A stretch of DNA of 26,016 nucleotides from CAYYOS01 sp964473355 (GTDB lineage Bacteria > Pseudomonadota > Gammaproteobacteria > Burkholderiales > REEB80). The notes beneath the pieces were generated by a model. It worked only from the letters and a program-made list of their open reading frames with translations, had not been told where the DNA came from and ran no database searches. Below, in pieces: positions 16,339-24,313 of this stretch. A program made the position numbers and the translations under genes. The stretch lies in contig CAYYOS010000014.1 in assembly GCA_964473355.1 (NCBI GenBank), positions 1 through 26,016 of the forward strand. The letters are read 5' to 3'. Position 1 is the first letter of the stretch, and every line of letters starts with the position of its first letter.

Positions 16339-17502
16339 CTAATTATAGGCGCGAAGACGCCGAGAAAATTGTTGTAGGGATTCTATGCCGCTTTGCTCGG
16401 CGCGGTGACACCATTCTTGCAACTGTTTTAGCAATTGCTCCGGTGTGGCTGTGGAACGCTCCCATAGGGAAGCGAGGTCTTGACGCATGGTATACACGGT
16501 ATGCAATGCTTTGTTAGCCTTTAACACTTCCAGCAAATTAGCTTTTTCGTGGTCAGGCAGCTTTTTTGCATCTAAGTGCAACCAACGTTTCAGCGATTCC
16601 AGGCTATGCGGCGGACGTGGACTAAGGCGGTTTATTTCCTTGGCATAGGTCGCTTTTAGTGTCGCAGCAAACTTCGCCATGACATCATAGCGATGCATGA
16701 TGACGGCGTTAAGCGTATCCAAATCGCAGGCTGCTTTGCCGTGATTTAAGCGGACTTTTGGCGCTAGTTTTTTAACTTTGGCCAAACCCAATATTTCCAG
16801 GGTGCGAATGTAAAACCAGCCAATATCAAACTCGTACCACTTGTTGGAAAGTCGAGCGGAGGTAGCATAAGCGTGGTGATTGTTATGAAGCTCTTCGCCG
16901 CCAATTAAAATACCCCAAGGCACAATGTTGGTACTCGCGTCTTCGCTGGCAAAATTGCGGTATCCCCAAAAATGGCCAATGCCGTTAATTACACCTGCAG
17001 CAAAGAAGGGAATCCATAACATTTGTACGCCATAAATCAATACGCCCGGGACAAGGCCAAACAACACGATGTCAAGAACACCCATCACAATTAAGCCAGT
17101 CATGGGTAGCTTGGAATAAAGTGTGCGTTCCAGCCAATCGTCGGGTGTGCCGGAACCATATTTCTGCACGAGCTCTTTGTCATTCGCGGCGACACGATAG
17201 GGACCGACACCTGTCCAGAGAATCTTGTTCAGGCCAAGTATTTGCGGGCTGTGAGGGTCTTCTTCCGTTTCAACTTTTGCGTGGTGCTTACGATGAACCG
17301 CAGCCCACTCCTTGGTGACCATGCCGGTCGTAAGCCATAGCCAAAATCTAAAGAAATGACTGGGTACAGGATGCAAGTCTAGGGCGCGATGGGCTTGATG
17401 ACGATGAAGAAAAATAGTAACCGACGCAATGGTAACGTGCGTAAAAACCAAAGCAACAATGACATAACCCCACCACGTTAAATCAAATATTCCTGAGAAC
17501 AT
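16339..17502 (-). CDS. Membrane fatty-acid desaturase (delta-9 acyl-lipid/acyl-CoA type)
   Basis: An integral-membrane di-iron enzyme that would introduce a double bond into acyl chains, adjusting membrane fluidity. From the ATG at 17502 it has 387 residues and the three histidine boxes: HRHQAH (33-38), HRKHH (70-74) and HNNHH (206-210), plus GIGHFWG with an extra ligand His177. About four hydrophobic segments lie at 10-30, 50-62, 136-155 and 158-175. The C-terminal 140 residues are charged and helical, an extension seen in many betaproteobacterial members. I chose 17502 over the ATG at 17508 because TAAGG (17513-17509) touches the latter but has good spacing to the former. It converges with bamB. 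Confidence 0.9.
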   Translation of the reverse strand: MFSGIFDLTWWGYVIVALVFTHVTIASVTIFLHRHQAHRALDLHPVPSHFFRFWLWLTTGMVTKEWAAVHRKHHAKVETEEDPHSPQILGLNKILWTGVGPYRVAANDKELVQKYGSGTPDDWLERTLYSKLPMTGLIVMGVLDIVLFGLVPGVLIYGVQMLWIPFFAAGVINGIGHFWGYRNFASEDASTNIVPWGILIGGEELHNNHHAYATSARLSNKWYEFDIGWFYIRTLEILGLAKVKKLAPKVRLNHGKAACDLDTLNAVIMHRYDVMAKFAATLKATYAKEINRLSPRPPHSLESLKRWLHLDAKKLPDHEKANLLEVLKANKALHTVYTMRQDLASLWERSTATPEQLLKQLQEWCHRAEQSGIESLQQFSRRLRAYN

Positions 17503-17539
17503 TAGCATCCTTAAAGGTTAGCGACAGATAAACTCCTTA

Positions 17540-17545
17540 ATTATA
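17540..17545 (-). promoter_or_regulatory. Possible -10 element for the desaturase gene
   Basis: A perfect TATAAT is read on the minus strand, about 40 bases before the desaturase start. No good -35 box was found at 16-18 bases (TTGATG is only 12 bases away), so an activator may be needed, or the real promoter lies elsewhere. Confidence 0.3.
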
Positions 17546-17591
17546 CGGGCATTATGACATCAAGTACATGACTATAGATAGGACACCGGGA

Positions 17592-17777
17592 CTAAGCTGT
17601 TTGTTCGGCCCAACCGCGTAGTACCTTCGCCATGGCCGCGGCCGTGGCTGAATCGACATCAAAGTGAGAAAACTTGATGCCATCAATAATTTTGATACGT
17701 AGCAACGGCACCCCGGAATCATGGATGACTTGTCTGATCTCAATAATTTCGCCAAACGGCGTACTAAACTGATCCAT
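17592..17777 (-). CDS. Small conserved protein downstream of the MscS-type channel
   Basis: A 61-residue acidic protein (MDQFSTPFGEIIEIRQVIHD...) with no signal peptide or membrane segment; alternating strands followed by a C-terminal helix (TAAAMAKVLRGWAEQ). The pattern 'FG-x-EIEI-x-x-V-x-x-x-SG-x-x-x-LR-x-x-I' recalls small uncharacterised betaproteobacterial proteins (possibly the DUF6967 group, from memory). The start overlaps the channel gene's end by 14 bases, indicating coupled translation. A second frame over the same bases looks like a shadow. Confidence 0.65.
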   Translation of the reverse strand: MDQFSTPFGEIIEIRQVIHDSGVPLLRIKIIDGIKFSHFDVDSATAAAMAKVLRGWAEQTA

Positions 17778-19026
17778 GTTTCGGCGGCGTCCGTATTATT
17801 CTTATATCGTGGTGAACATAAGGAATTTCAATCCCCAGGCTGCGAAATTTTTCCCATACTTGCTGGTTAATGTCGGAACGCAACCCACCTAAACTATCAC
17901 CGGGATCCAAGGCCCATAAGCTAAGTTCCAGCCGTATTCCGTTGTAATTCAGGTCGTGCACCAAGACTTGCGGGGGTGGCTCCGGCAAAGTCAAGGGGTG
18001 CGAGCTTGCTGCCTCTAACAACACCTGGCGCGCATCCTCCAGCGAACTTTCGTAACTTATCTGCACCGGGAGCAACAGCCGGACTTTGCGATCCGAATAA
18101 GAATGATTGACCACCGTGGAGGTAATAAGCGTTTCGTTCGGAATCAGCGATTCCGTGCCATCTGGGCCGCGTAATACCATATAGCGTGCCGTCAGACGTG
18201 AAACCGTTCCATAGCGATTATCGACCATAACGACGTCACCGATGTGTATGGAATGATCCAGTAAAATAATAAATCCGGAAATATAATTGCTGGCGACTTT
18301 CTGTAAACCAAAACCTAAACCCACACCCAATGCGCCGCCAAAAACTGATAGTACGGTGATGTCGATGCCCGCTAACGGCAGCGCAATTAAAATTCCGGCG
18401 AATAACAATACCGCGCGTATAAATTTCGCCGCCAACATACGCAGGTTATGATCCAGGCCCTCGGCGTTCATTACGCGACTAGCAATAATTCGTCCCAACC
18501 ACATGGCGGCCAAGAGAGTAATGGCAATGGCCAGTAAGCCCTGGCCAATGAGCAAAAGGGAAATGCGGTGTCGACCTATGCTGAAGCTTAAGTCATCCAT
18601 TATTTCTAAAATCTCTGGAAGAAAACCGGTGACGTGCAAAGCCAACCCCAACCAAATGATCGTAGCAATCAAGTGCTCGTAGCCGGACAGCCACGTGGCA
18701 GGCGCAAACAGGCGCCGCAGTACATAAACCGCGATCTGTACCAAGGCAAAGGAAATGAGCAAGGGAATTGCAATGTTCAAAAGGCTAACGTTTTGCCAGC
18801 GCGCCAGCAAGGCTTTACCCACCAATAGCAGCAGCAACGCGATGACGGGCAGCAGCACACCCTTGGCGTTGTCTGATGACCCCGTTACGCCGGGCATAGG
18901 ACGCTTGCGAAACATATATAGAATTAGCCATGCGAATAAAATGCTGGCACCGATGACGCCCGCTTGCCACCATAACCCCGCTTGGCTGGTATGGGTGATG
19001 AGCTTGTAAATGGGGGTATCTGTCAT
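17764..19026 (-). CDS. MscS-family mechanosensitive channel
   Basis: A 420-residue inner-membrane channel of the small-conductance family, expected to open under membrane tension and release solutes on osmotic downshock. Five to six hydrophobic segments precede the pore helix, whose Gly/Ala pattern GGALGVGLGFGLQKVASNYI (230-249) is diagnostic. The beta domain (GFIILLDHSIHIGDVVMVDN, with DGTESLIPNETL) and an alpha/beta C-terminal domain follow. It is longer than E. coli MscS (286) because of additional N-terminal helices, as in YbdG- or MscM-like members. The start overlaps the stop of the PLD gene by four bases, so the two are probably translated together. Confidence 0.92.
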   Translation of the reverse strand: MTDTPIYKLITHTSQAGLWWQAGVIGASILFAWLILYMFRKRPMPGVTGSSDNAKGVLLPVIALLLLLVGKALLARWQNVSLLNIAIPLLISFALVQIAVYVLRRLFAPATWLSGYEHLIATIIWLGLALHVTGFLPEILEIMDDLSFSIGRHRISLLLIGQGLLAIAITLLAAMWLGRIIASRVMNAEGLDHNLRMLAAKFIRAVLLFAGILIALPLAGIDITVLSVFGGALGVGLGFGLQKVASNYISGFIILLDHSIHIGDVVMVDNRYGTVSRLTARYMVLRGPDGTESLIPNETLITSTVVNHSYSDRKVRLLLPVQISYESSLEDARQVLLEAASSHPLTLPEPPPQVLVHDLNYNGIRLELSLWALDPGDSLGGLRSDINQQVWEKFRSLGIEIPYVHHDIRIIRTPPKHGSV

Positions 19027-19598
19027 GGAATTAGGTACGCGGGTGCGTGGCTATGGTGCCGCTGCCAATTTTCAAAATACGCTTGTGTTAAGCGTTCGTT
19101 ACCGCGAATGATCAGAACGTTCTCGGCATTTCGCGACTGGGCGGCGTGGGTAAAATTAAATGAGCCCGTTACCAACACGGGCCGTTCACTGTCGTGGTCG
19201 ATAATCATGACTTTGTTATGTGCGGCGTCATGTTTACCATCGACAAACACAGCTACTCCCTGGGCGGCTAAGTACGGGATTAGGCCGCGTTCCATTTTTT
19301 TTATTTGACCGCGATCGGCAATAACCTTAACGTCAATATTGCGCTTCTGCGACGCGATTAACGCATCAGCGATTTTTTGGTTGGTAAAACTAAACGCTTG
19401 CACCAAAATTTGACGACGCGCGCCCTCGATGGCGTCTACGATGAGTTGTGTGGCGTCCTCACCGGGCGTGAAGGCCACCTGGAGGGTGCCGGTGGCGGGC
19501 ATGGTTTTATAGGACGCAGCGGCAGGGGGTTGGAAACTATGGCAGCCTGCGGCATAACTCAACAATAACCAAAGCAAACAAATTTCGAAGAGACGCAC
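19023..19598 (-). CDS. Phospholipase D-family protein (single HKD motif), probable lipoprotein
   Basis: A 191-residue PLD-superfamily protein with one HKD motif: H127, K129 and D134 in HNKVMIIDHD, followed by TGSFNFT (144-150) and NAEN (157-160). Single-motif members such as Nuc act as homodimers and are phosphodiesterases or nucleases, often non-specific. An N-terminal hydrophobic segment ends in AAGC (Cys19), an acceptable lipobox, suggesting a periplasmic lipid-anchored enzyme. The GTG start at 19598 follows the rsmB-type stop by three bases, and its own stop overlaps the channel gene. The actual substrate (DNA or lipid) is not evident. Confidence 0.88.
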   Translation of the reverse strand: MRLFEICLLWLLLSYAAGCHSFQPPAAASYKTMPATGTLQVAFTPGEDATQLIVDAIEGARRQILVQAFSFTNQKIADALIASQKRNIDVKVIADRGQIKKMERGLIPYLAAQGVAVFVDGKHDAAHNKVMIIDHDSERPVLVTGSFNFTHAAQSRNAENVLIIRGNERLTQAYFENWQRHHSHAPAYLIP

Positions 19599-19601
19599 GC
19601 G

Positions 19602-20852
19602 TCAGACTCGCTGAAGGCTTGCTGCAAAAAAACCGTCGGTTCCATGATCGCGAGGGTTTAAATAGAAAAACTCACCCATGGCGAGCGGCACACGGGCGGC
19701 TTGTAATAACTCCCCGCAGTGCAGCAATTTAAACTCGGGATGACTATTTAAAAAGTTGCTTATCACGAGCTCATTCTCCTCTGGCAAAATGCTACAGGTT
19801 GCGTACACTAGCCGACCTCCCGGCTTAAGAAGCTTCGCAGCGCTGTTAAGAATAGCGTGTTGTTTGACGCCAATTTCCGCAATGGTGGCAGGTGTTTGCC
19901 GCCATTTCAAGTCGGGGTTACGGCGTAGGGTACCCAGGCCACTGCAGGGTGCATCGACTAAAACACGATCAATTTTTCCGCGTAGACGTTTAACCTTAAG
20001 ATCGTTTTCGTTATTAATCCGTTGCGGATGGATGTTGGAGAGACCGGAGCGTTTTAAACGCAGCTTAAGATTTTGTAAGCGCTTTTCGGAAACATCAAAT
20101 GCATAGAGGCGGCCCTGAGAATGCATTTCCGCGCCCATTAAAAGTGTTTTTCCGCCGGCACCTGCACAAAAATCAACTACCATTTCACCGCGCTTAGGCG
20201 CCACCAAATAGCCCAACAGTTGGCTGCCTTCGTCCTGAACTTCAATTTTTCCGGACAAAAAAAGCGGGTGTTTGTTTAATGCGATTTTGCGTTTTAAGCG
20301 TATGCCCAGCGGTGAATAAGGCGTCGCCTCGACTTCGTTTTCCGCCGACAACTCCTGCAATACCGCGTCTCTTTGCGCTAGGTGAGTATTTACCCGTAAG
20401 TCTAGCGGACCGGGTTGATTTAAACTCGCCGCTAAGGTGGCGATTTCGGCGTCCGGCATAGTGGTTCGAAGTGTGTCCACCAGCCAATCTGGCAACTCCA
20501 CTTGCTCAGCAAAAGGCAAAGTCGCAAGCGTGGTAGCTTTAATTTTCTTAACCAGCTCAATTTCATCGGGGGTTAACAAACCCTGCAATTCCCGCAAGCT
20601 CATACCCTGGAATTTGCACAAGGTTGTTAATACCAAATGACCAGGGGCGTTATCGCCGCATAAAAATTCTAAACTGCGCTTGCGGCGCAATAGGGTATAA
20701 ATGGTTTCGGCCACAAAAGCGCGGTCCTGCATGCCAAGTTGGGTATGGTTGCGAAAATAGTAACTAAGAACGTTGTCCGCCGGCTGATCGAATTTTAAAA
20801 CGCGGGAGGCGGCGGTAACAGTGTGGTCAAGTAATGCAGAATTAAAGCGCAT
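19602..20852 (-). CDS. rsmB: RsmB/NOP-family rRNA cytosine-C5 methyltransferase
   Basis: A SAM-dependent enzyme that would methylate a cytosine at C5 in rRNA, probably 16S C967 if truly RsmB. In its 416 residues an N-terminal NusB-like helical region (1 to about 130) precedes the Rossmann-fold catalytic domain with SAM motif I DFCAGAGGKT (227-236), motif IV DAPCSG (300-305, Cys303) and motif VI ATCSILPEEN (351-360, catalytic Cys353). Both cysteines used by the family are present. The start overlaps the DUF3108 gene's end by 11 bases. The usual fmt neighbour of rsmB is absent, so another member of the family with a different target cytosine is possible. Confidence 0.88.
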   Translation of the reverse strand: MRFNSALLDHTVTAASRVLKFDQPADNVLSYYFRNHTQLGMQDRAFVAETIYTLLRRKRSLEFLCGDNAPGHLVLTTLCKFQGMSLRELQGLLTPDEIELVKKIKATTLATLPFAEQVELPDWLVDTLRTTMPDAEIATLAASLNQPGPLDLRVNTHLAQRDAVLQELSAENEVEATPYSPLGIRLKRKIALNKHPLFLSGKIEVQDEGSQLLGYLVAPKRGEMVVDFCAGAGGKTLLMGAEMHSQGRLYAFDVSEKRLQNLKLRLKRSGLSNIHPQRINNENDLKVKRLRGKIDRVLVDAPCSGLGTLRRNPDLKWRQTPATIAEIGVKQHAILNSAAKLLKPGGRLVYATCSILPEENELVISNFLNSHPEFKLLHCGELLQAARVPLAMGEFFYLNPRDHGTDGFFAASLQRV

Positions 20853-21816
20853 TAATACTTATGCTAGTTGCGATTTGCGTGAGGGTATCACCTTTTTTAT
20901 CAACCAACTGAATTTTAACGGGCAGGAGCTCATAATCTTTGGCTAGCCAAAGTTCGGCGGCTATACGACCTTCCTTTCGGGCGGCTAGGTGTAGTGTAGC
21001 CACCAGACCAAACGGTGTTTCGAGATTTTCTTCGCCCATTAAGTCGTACGTGTAGCGATCCAATTTTCGGCCGTCGGTAACAAAAACATCCTGGTTGGCT
21101 TGCGGGGGCGCGAAGGAAAACTGGTAGAGAAAACTTAAAAAATCTTGCGCCTTGTCGGGCAAGCTCACGCTTTCGCGATTACGCAAGGGGTAAGTCAAGA
21201 TTTGCTGGGACCAATCAAATTGCACTGAGTCGCGCTTGTCGGCCTTTTGGCCACGCTCTATCCAAAACGATTCGGGCTTCAGTCCCTCTCGGGTGACCTT
21301 GCCTTGGCTCACCTGTACATGTTTACCGGGCACGAATAAAGATACTAAGCCGCTGGCTTCGCCAATGCTAGTGATCGTGTAGTTATTGCTTTTTATTGTG
21401 TAGCTAAGCGCAACTTGACCCATGGTGAAATCATCGCGGCCATATAAACGGTAAGCGATTTCCACGTGCTTGTCGGGGGATGTGAAATCATGAGCTGCAG
21501 ATAGCGCCTCAGACTCTACGGCGACAGGCGCGGCCGGGGCTTCATCCACCGAGGCAAGGGGTGCGCTCTCGCTAAATTCCATAGGCGCGGGACTTAGCTC
21601 TGGCGGCGGTGCTTGGGCTATCCGGACGCGGGCCGCCGGCCGCGCGAGCTTCTTGGGGGGTTTGGCGGCAAGTGCCGGCGCTACGGGGGGTAAGGGCTGT
21701 AGCTTAACTTCCAGAGGAGCAAGCGCGACTGCTTCAGGGGTTTTTAAATCAGTACCCAGCATTAAAGCCAAATGAATGAGCGCCGAAAATATAAAGGCCC
21801 AAAAGATTTTTGCCAT
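20842..21816 (-). CDS. DUF3108 protein with TonB-like N-terminus
   Basis: A 324-residue protein: one N-terminal membrane anchor (about 4-21), a long Pro/Ala-rich linker (about 30-110, with PPKKLARPAARVRIAQAPPP) that resembles the periplasm-spanning part of TonB, and a C-terminal DUF3108 domain (about 115-324) of repeated beta strands, e.g. SYTIKSNNYTITSIGEASGL and FGLVATLHLAARKEGRIAAE. DUF3108 resembles lipid-carrier barrel folds in the periplasm; no function is established. It follows a second DUF3108 gene by nine bases and probably arose with it by duplication, then gained the linker. Confidence 0.85.
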   Translation of the reverse strand: MAKIFWAFIFSALIHLALMLGTDLKTPEAVALAPLEVKLQPLPPVAPALAAKPPKKLARPAARVRIAQAPPPELSPAPMEFSESAPLASVDEAPAAPVAVESEALSAAHDFTSPDKHVEIAYRLYGRDDFTMGQVALSYTIKSNNYTITSIGEASGLVSLFVPGKHVQVSQGKVTREGLKPESFWIERGQKADKRDSVQFDWSQQILTYPLRNRESVSLPDKAQDFLSFLYQFSFAPPQANQDVFVTDGRKLDRYTYDLMGEENLETPFGLVATLHLAARKEGRIAAELWLAKDYELLPVKIQLVDKKGDTLTQIATSISINAL

Positions 21817-21825
21817 GGTAGAGGA

Positions 21826-22545
21826 TTAGCGTACAACCCAACGTTGTAAATCTTGTTGCAACTTTTGGCCGTCCGACTCGACGATGGTTAAACGCACCGG
21901 CAAAAATGGGGAGGAATCGGCCAGCCAGAGGTCGGCACCATCGTCATCCGCTGATTGTTTTTGCTTACGATAATGGGTCGTTTTGAAGGCGCCCATAGGG
22001 GTAGATAAGGTTTCTTTACCGATCAAAATATATCGATATTGATCGATCTTCTTGCCATTGCTCATATAAAACTGAAAGCCCTTATCGCGCGGCTGAAAAA
22101 ACATAAATTGATACATTAAGCTTAAGCGATCTTGGGTACCTGGGGGCAGAGATTCGACCTCCGTCTTGCCGTCATGCTGAAAGGTGACTTTTTTGGTAGT
22201 CCAGTCAAAGTCCGCCAGCACGGTTTTATTCTCATTTTTGCCCTTGCGGTGCGCAAAATGTTGCGGCTGTAAACCGTTTTTAATTACCGTACCAGCGCTC
22301 GACATTTTTATACCGCCTCGCGCTACTAATGCATAGACCCCTAGGCCCTTAGTCTCACTTTCGATGCGATATTTATTACCCGTGCGGGTATAGGTTTCGC
22401 GTATCTCTCCCACCGGCACGCCATCCTTGGAAAGCTGATAGGTAAGTTCGGCTAGCGCTAATGCGACGGCAGGAAAGGAGGCCGCCGCGGTTACAACCAG
22501 CAGGGTTAAGATGAGAAGGTATCGAGAAAGCTTAGGTGTGGACAT
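21826..22545 (-). CDS. Exported DUF3108 protein
   Basis: From the ATG at 22545 this is a 239-residue protein with a signal peptide (about 1-30, MSTPKLSRYLLILTLLVV to AVALA) and a single DUF3108 domain (LTYQLSKDGVPVGEIRETYT to the C-terminus, with DGADLWLADSSPFLPVRLTI). An upstream in-frame ATG at 22602 would overlap purN and put 19 polar residues before the signal peptide, so I prefer the later one although it lacks a clear Shine-Dalgarno sequence. It lies directly after purN, and the purM-purN-DUF3108 arrangement recurs in Betaproteobacteria. Unknown function, probably periplasmic. Confidence 0.85.
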   Translation of the reverse strand: MSTPKLSRYLLILTLLVVTAAASFPAVALALAELTYQLSKDGVPVGEIRETYTRTGNKYRIESETKGLGVYALVARGGIKMSSAGTVIKNGLQPQHFAHRKGKNENKTVLADFDWTTKKVTFQHDGKTEVESLPPGTQDRLSLMYQFMFFQPRDKGFQFYMSNGKKIDQYRYILIGKETLSTPMGAFKTTHYRKQKQSADDDGADLWLADSSPFLPVRLTIVESDGQKLQQDLQRWVVR

Positions 22546-22580
22546 AAATTTGAACTGCTTAAGCCCGGAGTCAGGGCCTA

Positions 22581-23216
22581 TCAAGGTACTCGTGGCACGC
22601 ATAGTACTGCGTCCGACCGCGGTTCTGCCTTAAAGTTTACCCGATTGCCGATAAGGGATAGGTCACCTTGTGCAAACCAGCGGATTGCCTGCGGTAAAAT
22701 ACGGTGTTCTTGAACGAGCACCCGCGCGCTTAAACTCGCTTCGCTGTCGGTATCAAAAACCGGTACCGCAGCCTGGATGATAATCGGGCCCAGGTCGAGT
22801 TCCGCCGTGACAAAGTGTACGCTGCAACCATGGATTTTCACCCCACTCGCCAGCGCGCGGCGATGGGTATATAAGCCAGTAAACGCGGGCAGTAGCGAGG
22901 GATGGATGTTAATCAGTTTGCTTTGGTAGCGTTGGATGAAGGCGTCCGTGAGTAAACGCATAAAACCCGCTAGCACGATTAAATCCGGTTTCCAAGCATC
23001 TAACGCAACCGCCAGTTTCGCGTCGAACGCATCGCGGCTGGGAAATAACCGATGATCAATTACTTCCGAGGGTATGCCATTATCTGCCGCTAATTTCAGC
23101 CCAGCGGCTGCAGGGTTATTGCTGATAACGCCCGCAATGGTGACGGGCAACTTGGCATTGATAATCGCTTCAAGATTGCTACCGCGTCCGGAAATTAAAA
23201 CCGCGATACTGGTCAT
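22581..23216 (-). CDS. purN: Phosphoribosylglycinamide formyltransferase
   Basis: Transfers a formyl group from 10-formyl-tetrahydrofolate to GAR, the third step of purine synthesis. From the ATG at 23216 it has 211 residues and begins MTSIAVLISGRGSNLEAI, with the phosphate loop SGRGSN (9-14), catalytic N103 and H105 in NIHPSLLPAF, and D141 in ELDLGPI (E. coli N106, H108, D144). The ATG overlaps the purM stop (ATGA), the usual coupling; an upstream ATG at 23273 would add 19 Arg-rich residues read from purM and is rejected. The 3' end has a longer tail than E. coli's. Confidence 0.97.
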   Translation of the reverse strand: MTSIAVLISGRGSNLEAIINAKLPVTIAGVISNNPAAAGLKLAADNGIPSEVIDHRLFPSRDAFDAKLAVALDAWKPDLIVLAGFMRLLTDAFIQRYQSKLINIHPSLLPAFTGLYTHRRALASGVKIHGCSVHFVTAELDLGPIIIQAAVPVFDTDSEASLSARVLVQEHRILPQAIRWFAQGDLSLIGNRVNFKAEPRSDAVLCVPRVP

Positions 23217-24250
23217 TCGAAAATAGTGCCGACGCCTGCGTCGGCGCGGGGCACGATGCGACCGATTTCCCAAACTTGTTCGCCGCTGCCCGCTAGAGAA
23301 GCGCGCGCCGCATCCTTGTGCTCAGGCGCAACCACCAGCGCCATGCCGATACCGCAATTAAAGGTGCGCAACATTTCCTCTTCTTGAATTCGCCCGTGTT
23401 GTTGTATCCATTCAAAAAGCGGCGGACGCGGGCAAGCGCTAATATTAATAGCCGCGCTTAAATTGCCGGGAAGCATCCGCGGGATATTCTCAGTTAATCC
23501 TCCCCCCGTGATATGCGCCAAGCCTTTAACAGGAACAGTTTTTAATAAGGTCAACACCGACCTAACATAAATTTTTGTGGGTGTTAACAAGGCCAGCCCT
23601 AAGGTTGTTTCCGCGAACGGCTCGTTTAAATCTGCCCCGGAGGTTTCCAGTATTTTGCGAATTAAGGAATAGCCGTTAGAGTGCACGCCAGAGGAGGCCA
23701 GGCCCAACACTACGTCACCGGCGACGATAGAGCGGCCATCAATAAGTTTGTCCTTTTCCACAACGCCTACCGCAAAACCCGCGAGGTCATATTCTTGGGG
23801 CGCGTACATCCCCGGCATCTCCGCAGTTTCTCCGCCCAGCAGGGCGCACCCCGCTTGTTCGCAACCCTGGGCTATGCCTTTAATAACATTCGCGGCGGTG
23901 TCCACCTCTAATTTCCCGCACGCAAAATAATCAAGAAAAAATAGGGGCTCAGCACCCTGCACTAAAATATCGTTGACACACATGGCCACCAAATCGATCC
24001 CGATGGTATGGTGGCGTTGCATTTGAAACGCCAGTTTAAGTTTGGTGCCCACGCCATCGGTGCCCGACACCAAAACCGGTTCGCGATATTTTGTGTCTAG
24101 TGCAAAGAGCCCACCAAAGCCGCCTAAGCCCCCCAATACGCCGGCACGCGTCGTTTTCGCAGCAAAAGGTTTAATACGCTCCACAAGCGCATCGCCCTTA
24201 TCGATATCGACGCCGGCGTCGCGATAGCTAAGCGAGTTCTGATTCATCAT
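23213..24250 (-). CDS. purM: Phosphoribosylformylglycinamidine cyclo-ligase (AIR synthetase)
   Basis: Closes the imidazole ring to form AIR from FGAM with ATP, the fifth step of purine synthesis. From the ATG at 24250 it has 345 residues. Visible are SYRDAGVDIDKGD near the start, SGTDGVGTKLK, the metal/ATP segment GIDLVAMCVNDILVQGAEPL, GGETAEMPGMY, GLASSGVHSNGYSL and HITGGGLTENIPR, all typical of PurM. An upstream in-frame ATG (24289) would overlap the divergent gene's promoter and lacks conservation. Overlaps purN by four bases. Its promoter must lie in the short gap before the divergent permease gene. Confidence 0.97.
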   Translation of the reverse strand: MMNQNSLSYRDAGVDIDKGDALVERIKPFAAKTTRAGVLGGLGGFGGLFALDTKYREPVLVSGTDGVGTKLKLAFQMQRHHTIGIDLVAMCVNDILVQGAEPLFFLDYFACGKLEVDTAANVIKGIAQGCEQAGCALLGGETAEMPGMYAPQEYDLAGFAVGVVEKDKLIDGRSIVAGDVVLGLASSGVHSNGYSLIRKILETSGADLNEPFAETTLGLALLTPTKIYVRSVLTLLKTVPVKGLAHITGGGLTENIPRMLPGNLSAAINISACPRPPLFEWIQQHGRIQEEEMLRTFNCGIGMALVVAPEHKDAARASLAGSGEQVWEIGRIVPRADAGVGTIFE

Positions 24251-24279
24251 TTGAGTTCTTTCATGGCTTTGGATAAAGT
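24251..24279 (+). promoter_or_regulatory. Putative promoter of the AI-2E-type permease gene
   Basis: TTGAGT (24251-24256) and TAAAGT (24274-24279) are 17 bases apart, each matching consensus at four of six positions. Transcription would begin near 24286, after the possible TTG (24251) and ATG (24263) starts of the gene, which favours the ATG at 24314. The -35 box touches the purM start codon, so the two promoters are interleaved. Confidence 0.45.
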
Positions 24280-24313
24280 AGATCCACAACTTCTAAGGCA
24301 ATTCTACCTAAAA

